DNA of 64,000 bases. It comes from Opitutia bacterium (GTDB taxonomy: Bacteria; Verrucomicrobiota; Verrucomicrobiia; Opitutales; Opitutaceae). Made by a program: the position numbers and the translations under genes. Location of the stretch: assembly GCA_016217595.1 (NCBI GenBank), contig JACRHS010000010.1:62001-126000 (forward strand). The letters are read 5' to 3'. The notes under the pieces are model-generated. The model did no database searches, was not told the DNA's origin, and was given only the letters and a program-made list of their open reading frames with translations. Positions 59,833 through 64,000 of this stretch are shown piece after piece; the first letter of the stretch is position 1, and each line of letters starts with the position of its first letter.

Positions 59833-61047
59833 TCATTCCTTGAGAATTTTTCCGGGCACGCTGTTGAACTCGCCGCTGCCGGGCTTGAACGGGTAACGGC
59901 GCTTGATCTCGTCGGTCAGCACGATGCCGAGGCCGGGACGATCCGGCGGCAGTGCGTAACCGTCTTTCATGACAAAACTGCCGTCGACGATGTCCGCGTG
60001 CAGCCCGGCGTAGTCGGGCGGAATTTCCAGGATGGCGGTGTTGGCGGCCGCGAAGCCGCAATGGATGTTCTGCATGAGCGAGCCGCCCGCGCCCCAGGCG
60101 TGCGTGGCGATTTTCCGTCCGCGCTGCGCCATGAGATTGGCCACATTCATGAACTCGCCGAGCCCGCCGGTGAACGAAGCGTCGGGCTGCCCGATGTCGA
60201 ACGAGTCGCGCTCTGCGAAGACGCGCCACTCGTACATCGCCGTGAGGCACTCGCCGCCTGCGATCGGCGTGCTGGTCGCGCGGCAGAGCTCGGAATAGCC
60301 CCAAGGATCGGTGTAGTGCAGCGGCTCCTCGAAGAAGAACAGATTATAAGGTTCGAGTGCGCGCGCCACCGCCGTCGCAATCTCGACGGTCCAGACCTGG
60401 CCGTGGCTGTTGCCCATGTGCGCATCCATCATCAACCACGCGTCCTTGCCGGCGTGCTGCCGCATGAACGCCAGCTTGTCGGACTCGAAATCCGCCGCCT
60501 CTGCCGCCGTCTCCGCTTTGAACCAGCCTTGCTCGGGCGAGTAACAGCCCGCACCCACTTTCAACCCGCGGAAGCCGAGCGAGAAATAGTGGTCCATTTT
60601 TTTGGCGAGCTTGTCCTTCGGGTAATTGCTCGGACCGCCCGTCGCATAGCACGGCAAACGCGCATGTTTCGCGCCGCCCAGCAGCTGGTGCACCGGCTGA
60701 CCCAGCAGCTTGCCCTTCAAGTCCCACAACGCCGCCTCGATGCCGTTGAGCACGATGGTGCCGAGGCCCACGCGGCACCAAAAGTTGCCGCAATGGTACA
60801 TCCGCTGCCAGAGCGTGGGAATATCGTCGACCGTTTGCCCGATAAGGATCGGTTTGAAAAATTCGACGATCGCCGGCACCGCCTCGGGGCAAAAATACCC
60901 GGCATAAGTCTCACCGATGCCGATGGGACCGCCGGCGGTGAGCACCTCGATAAACGCAGCGCTGCGCAGCTTGCGCGCCTCGCGCATGAACGGGTCGTTG
61001 GTGCACGGCCCCGTGAGGAGCGTCGTGCGAACATCGGTAATTTTCAT
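59833..61047 (-). CDS. Enolase-superfamily (mandelate racemase/muconate lactonizing type) sugar-acid dehydratase
   Basis: 404 residues. Metal ligands: Asp in LMMDAHMGNSHG, Glu in FFFEEPLHYTD and Glu in AGGECLTA. General-base candidates: Lys in GLKVGAGCYSP and His in ATHAWGAGG. The N-terminal capping domain has the sequence ICFYC-like FCPEAVPAIVEFFKPILIGQTVDDI. The arrangement fits galactonate/gluconate-type dehydratases, so a 2-keto-3-deoxy-sugar acid is the expected product, consistent with the hydroxyacid dehydrogenase next to it. The exact sugar acid cannot be assigned. Confidence 0.86.
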   Translation of the reverse strand: MKITDVRTTLLTGPCTNDPFMREARKLRSAAFIEVLTAGGPIGIGETYAGYFCPEAVPAIVEFFKPILIGQTVDDIPTLWQRMYHCGNFWCRVGLGTIVLNGIEAALWDLKGKLLGQPVHQLLGGAKHARLPCYATGGPSNYPKDKLAKKMDHYFSLGFRGLKVGAGCYSPEQGWFKAETAAEAADFESDKLAFMRQHAGKDAWLMMDAHMGNSHGQVWTVEIATAVARALEPYNLFFFEEPLHYTDPWGYSELCRATSTPIAGGECLTAMYEWRVFAERDSFDIGQPDASFTGGLGEFMNVANLMAQRGRKIATHAWGAGGSLMQNIHCGFAAANTAILEIPPDYAGLHADIVDGSFVMKDGYALPPDRPGLGIVLTDEIKRRYPFKPGSGEFNSVPGKILKE

Positions 61048-61097
61048 GGAATTGATGGGAAAGGAAACCTGTGCTGAGGAGGGAATGTCTCACGCTG

Positions 61098-62198
61098 TCA
61101 CCGCAACGGCCAGGCGATGACCGTCGGCGTGCGCACAGACGAACGCACTTCGCCGCCGACAAACACCACGTGATCGCGCCACACGACGCACGGCGCGCCA
61201 ATCATCGGCGCCGGACCGATATCGCTCGGCGAATCGCGATCGGGCACAGGCGCGTGAGGAAGCACCGGACCATTGGCGTAACGCTGCGTCGCCGGATCGA
61301 AATAGTACGTCTGCACGCTGAATCCGGGATGCTCGCGCGGCGCGCCGGGAAAAACCTCCGCGTAGCCGCCGACGAGGAAAAATCCCTTCCCGCCCAGCAG
61401 CGGACACGGCGACGAAATGCCCACGCGCGGCTCGGGCAAGTCGGCGAGCTTTTCCCAATTTTTTCCACCCGCCACGAGGCGATACACGGCTTTGGCCGGG
61501 ATCGGCTTGCCCGCGGCATCGAAGCCGATTCCGCCCAAAAGATAGAGGTTGTTCCCTTCGCTCGCGGCGGCGGTGGCGAACACGCCCGGTCCCGGCAGAT
61601 CGGGCTCGCGCCGCCAACCGGACTTGCGCTCCGCCGGACTGAGCGCGAGCGACCAGGCGGTAACGTTGGGAGTTTTCGAAGTTGGCGTATCGACGCCGCC
61701 AACCACGTAAAGCCGACCGGCCATGATCGCCGCCGCGCCGTAACACGAAGCGACCGGCAATTCGGGCAGTGCAGTAAACGCAAAGCCTTCGCCCTGCGCG
61801 CGCATTTCCCATCCGGAGCGAAAACACTCCGTAGCATTCCCGCCGCCGACGATGTAGATGGCATCGGCCGACGCCACGCTGACCGCGCCCCCGACGGGCA
61901 CGGGCAGGTGCGTGGCGCTCTCGCTCCACTTGGCATCGGGTGACGCCAGTGTGAAAATGCGATCGCTGAATTTCTTTTCGCCTTTGAGCCAGAGCGGCTT
62001 CTCCGGGAATTGCGAACCACCGCCGGCGACCAACCGGCCGCCAAGCACGCCGGCAAACATGCCGCCGAAACCCACCCGATCAGGAATCGGTGCGAACAAT
62101 TTCCAGCCATCGAGTTTCACTTCGCCACTCGCGGCAATGCCGGAACCAGTGATTGCAGTCATGAGGCTAATTCCCAGGAGTGCGGCCCGCGGGTTCAT
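61098..62198 (-). CDS. NanM-like kelch-propeller mutarotase, exported
   Basis: 366 residues with a signal peptide (MNPRAALLGISLMTAITGSGIAA). Kelch blades include GVLGGRLVAGGGSQFPEKP, ADAIYIVGGGNATECFRSGW, MAGRLYVVGGVDTPTSKTPN, NNLYLLGGIGFDAAGKPIP, LLGGKGFFLVGGYAEVFPG and RDHVVFVGGEVRSSVRTP. The protein resembles cyclically permuted N-acetylneuraminate mutarotases (NanM). Its ATG overlaps the sialidase stop as ATGA (62195-62198), so the two are coupled. Sialic acid or a related acidic sugar is the likely substrate, but no NanA/NanK/NanE is in the window. Confidence 0.85.
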   Translation of the reverse strand: MNPRAALLGISLMTAITGSGIAASGEVKLDGWKLFAPIPDRVGFGGMFAGVLGGRLVAGGGSQFPEKPLWLKGEKKFSDRIFTLASPDAKWSESATHLPVPVGGAVSVASADAIYIVGGGNATECFRSGWEMRAQGEGFAFTALPELPVASCYGAAAIMAGRLYVVGGVDTPTSKTPNVTAWSLALSPAERKSGWRREPDLPGPGVFATAAASEGNNLYLLGGIGFDAAGKPIPAKAVYRLVAGGKNWEKLADLPEPRVGISSPCPLLGGKGFFLVGGYAEVFPGAPREHPGFSVQTYYFDPATQRYANGPVLPHAPVPDRDSPSDIGPAPMIGAPCVVWRDHVVFVGGEVRSSVRTPTVIAWPLR

Positions 62199-63571
62199 TT
62201 GGACTTTACGGTGATGTCGATGAAGCGGCCCCAGATGTCGCGATGCATGCCCCGGCTCCAACCGCCGAGATCGTACGTGACATAGATGCGGTTGTCAGTG
62301 GGCGTCTCCTCGATCGCCATGTAGTGCGTCGTGAGCACGCCGGAAGTCATGCGGATGACGTTGGACCACGTCTCACCGTGGTCGCGGCTCACGGCGAGGT
62401 AATTGCCGTTCCACGGGTGGCGAGGCTCGCGCCAGCAGGCCTTCTGCGTGACGCGCACGCCGAACGCCGCGACAAGCAGTCCGCTGCGCAACTCGATCAA
62501 GTCCGGATCGACCACCGCGCCGGGCAGCTCTTCGAGATTCTTTTCGTCGAGCATTCCCTTTTTGCCTTTGATGTTTCGGAACATGTCGACCCAGAGCTCG
62601 GTGCGGTTGATGTCGAGATTGGCGAACGTGTGCGGAACCGCCTTGGTCCAGGTTTTGCCGCCATCGTCGGATATCGCTTTGTACATCTCCCGCCCCGTAC
62701 GCATAAAGCAGATCAACCGGCCGGCCTTCGGACCCTTGCTCACATGCAAAATGACCGGCTCACCAAAACCCTCGGTCCCCACGGCAGGATCGACCGCCAC
62801 CGTCGACTCGTATTTCCAGTGCCGGCCGCGATCCTTGGAGCGAACCAGCATTACGCGCGATTTGATCATCCGCGGCTCGTAAGGGCAGGGTTCAGAATCA
62901 CCCTTCAGCCAGCCATAAATCGTCGTCAGCAAATCGCCGCTGGGCAGCTCGATGATGCGGCGGTGCAGACGCTGCGCCTCGTGTGGCCGGCCGCCGTCGT
63001 CTTTCGAGGGATAGCACGAGTCGGGCAGATCGAAATCCGCATCGATGGGCCCTTCCACCGTGCGCCATTCGTCGCGCGAGATATAAAGCTGCCCGATACC
63101 GTGGTAGGCGCGCTGCTTGTCCGGGATGATATAGGTATCGAGCGCGATGATCGTGCCGTCGCGCAGCTGCGTGATGCCGCCTTCCAAGTTGATGCCGTTG
63201 TCCCCCGCTTTGAGCGGAATCTGTTTCCAAGTCTTGGCGCCGTCGTACGACACAATCGTGCTCAGTGCGGAAGGATAATGCATCCGTTCCGTGGGAAACG
63301 GCTTGTCGGGCAGCTGCGCCTGCAAAATGGTCGCCCCAGATTTCGTGACGAGCATCGAGGGCTGCAGGCCCTTCGGAAGCACCAGCGTTTCTTCGGTGTG
63401 GTCAAAGCGCAATGTGCCGTCGGCTTCGACCATCGTTGGCAAATTCGGCACGCGCGCCGCGGGTCCTTCAGCCGCATTTGCGCCGGTCACAGCCAGCAGC
63501 GACAAGGTCGCCGCCATTATTCCACACAGTTTTTGGGGGGAGTACGGGTTCAGCATAAAAAAATTTGGCAT
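62195..63571 (-). CDS. BNR-repeat sialidase-like glycosidase, exported
   Basis: 458 residues from the ATG at 63571, which overlaps the upstream stop as TGATG; a TTG 4 codons earlier is unlikely. The signal peptide ends ...LLAVTGANAA. Three Asp boxes are SYDGAKTW, SDDGGKTW and SRDHGETW, and FADLDINRTELWVD and RIYVTYDLGGWSRGMH lie near. The six-bladed propeller fold of exo-alpha-sialidases fits; the catalytic Arg triad was not mapped. Substrate: possibly sialic acid or another acidic sugar on glycans. Confidence 0.83.
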   Translation of the reverse strand: MPNFFMLNPYSPQKLCGIMAATLSLLAVTGANAAEGPAARVPNLPTMVEADGTLRFDHTEETLVLPKGLQPSMLVTKSGATILQAQLPDKPFPTERMHYPSALSTIVSYDGAKTWKQIPLKAGDNGINLEGGITQLRDGTIIALDTYIIPDKQRAYHGIGQLYISRDEWRTVEGPIDADFDLPDSCYPSKDDGGRPHEAQRLHRRIIELPSGDLLTTIYGWLKGDSEPCPYEPRMIKSRVMLVRSKDRGRHWKYESTVAVDPAVGTEGFGEPVILHVSKGPKAGRLICFMRTGREMYKAISDDGGKTWTKAVPHTFANLDINRTELWVDMFRNIKGKKGMLDEKNLEELPGAVVDPDLIELRSGLLVAAFGVRVTQKACWREPRHPWNGNYLAVSRDHGETWSNVIRMTSGVLTTHYMAIEETPTDNRIYVTYDLGGWSRGMHRDIWGRFIDITVKSK

Positions 63572-64000
63572 CACGGTTTCCAATGCGTGCCGCCGAGAAA
63601 ATATTTCCCGAACAGGTTGTAATAATAGACGCTCAACACGCGTCCGTCGGGCAACTCGATCGACTCCGGATAGCCGACATCCCAGTTGAGGAAGTCGTTG
63701 CGGATTTGCACTTCAGTCGCGAGATCCCAAGTCGCGCCGTCGTCGCGACTGAAGCAGGCGCGAATGCCGCCGGGCCTGGCATGAATCGGCGGGCGGATGC
63801 CATAGGTCGCCATCACGCGTCCGTCTGCGAGCTGCATGAGGTCGACCGGGTGGCCGTGCATCGCCGTTTTCCGTGGCGGCTGCCAGGTCTTCCCATCGTC
63901 GTCGGAATAGGTCGTGTAAATCGCCTGGTCGGGCCCGCCGTTGCGCAGGCCGGCGACAATGCGGCCGGATTTCGTGCGCAGAATGCCCGGCTCCAGAAAC
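63571..64000 (-). CDS. BNR-repeat sialidase-like protein (N-terminus cut by window edge)
   Basis: The last 142 codons only. Asp boxes SDDDGKTW and SRDDGATW are visible with the intervening DLMQLADGRVMATYGIRPPIHARPGGI, a typical 'RxP'-containing sialidase segment, and the end DGRVLSVYYYNLFGKYFLGGTHWKP. The stop overlaps the ATG of the next sialidase-like gene. The two neighbouring propellers are only distantly alike, so this is not a recent duplicate. Confidence 0.75.
   Translation of the reverse strand, partial: FLEPGILRTKSGRIVAGLRNGGPDQAIYTTYSDDDGKTWQPPRKTAMHGHPVDLMQLADGRVMATYGIRPPIHARPGGIRACFSRDDGATWDLATEVQIRNDFLNWDVGYPESIELPDGRVLSVYYYNLFGKYFLGGTHWKP

Noticed and set aside
1-64000. CRISPR arrays, rRNA operons, tRNA genes, complete IS elements
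   Set aside because: Read for regularly spaced repeats, cloverleaf ends and transposase motifs; none found except the tRNA-like ends of tmRNA.

Overview
High-GC bacterial chromosome (GC drops only in intergenic gaps), most likely a Verrucomicrobium of the Opitutaceae type. This is inferred from gene content: two-domain M16 protease, RecD2 helicase, DUF2721 and DUF3568 proteins, paired PilT-type ATPases, many Gfo/Idh/MocA oxidoreductases, sialidase and GH2 genes, and frequent starts without a Shine-Dalgarno sequence. No 16S gene is present to confirm it. The only RNA gene I recognise is a tmRNA (ssrA); there is no CRISPR array, rRNA, tRNA or intact insertion sequence.

Layout. 0-8.3 kb: M16 protease (cut by the left edge), hybrid histidine kinase, RecD2 helicase, a small membrane protein and an alpha/beta hydrolase. 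8.3-12.2 kb: a secreted-protein patch with one membrane-anchored propeller-like protein and two tandem, about 88% identical copies of a secreted NlpC/P60-like plus F5/8C protein. 12.2-21.7 kb: DUF2721 protein, TMTC-like GT-C/TPR membrane protein, two PilT-family ATPases, DUF3568 lipoprotein, DEVD-variant RNA helicase, CocE-type hydrolase. 21.7-30 kb: GHL10-type glycosidase, HNH nuclease and exonuclease, inositol-monophosphatase-family enzyme, DUF2059 protein, DsbD-type thiol reductase. 30.2-30.9 kb: tmRNA, a TPR gene fragment and two hairpins.

30.9-46.7 kb is the most interesting part. Two minus-strand operons, a plus-strand epimerase-like gene and a TetR-family regulator appear to form one local regulon. 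The motif GTAACC-N4-GGTTAC (perfect or one mismatch in its core) lies upstream of the Gfo/Idh - hydroxyacid dehydrogenase - class III aminotransferase - M20 hydrolase - alcohol dehydrogenase - Gfo/Idh operon, upstream of the propeller - GH2 - Gfo/Idh operon, on the -10 element of the epimerase gene, and 7 bp before tetR itself. The gene set suggests uptake-independent breakdown of a glycoside or amino-sugar-like compound; the substrate is unknown and no transporter is encoded.

46.8-58.6 kb is housekeeping: XRE-type HTH protein, manA - AsmA/DUF748-like - grpE - dnaJ - rfaE2 operon, FtsK translocase, RodZ-like protein, NHL protein, PLD-family lipoprotein and a NarL-type response regulator. 58.8-64 kb is a tightly packed minus-strand operon cut by the right edge: two BNR sialidase-like proteins, a NanM-like kelch mutarotase, an enolase-superfamily dehydratase and a 2-hydroxyacid dehydrogenase, probably for release and catabolism of an acidic sugar.
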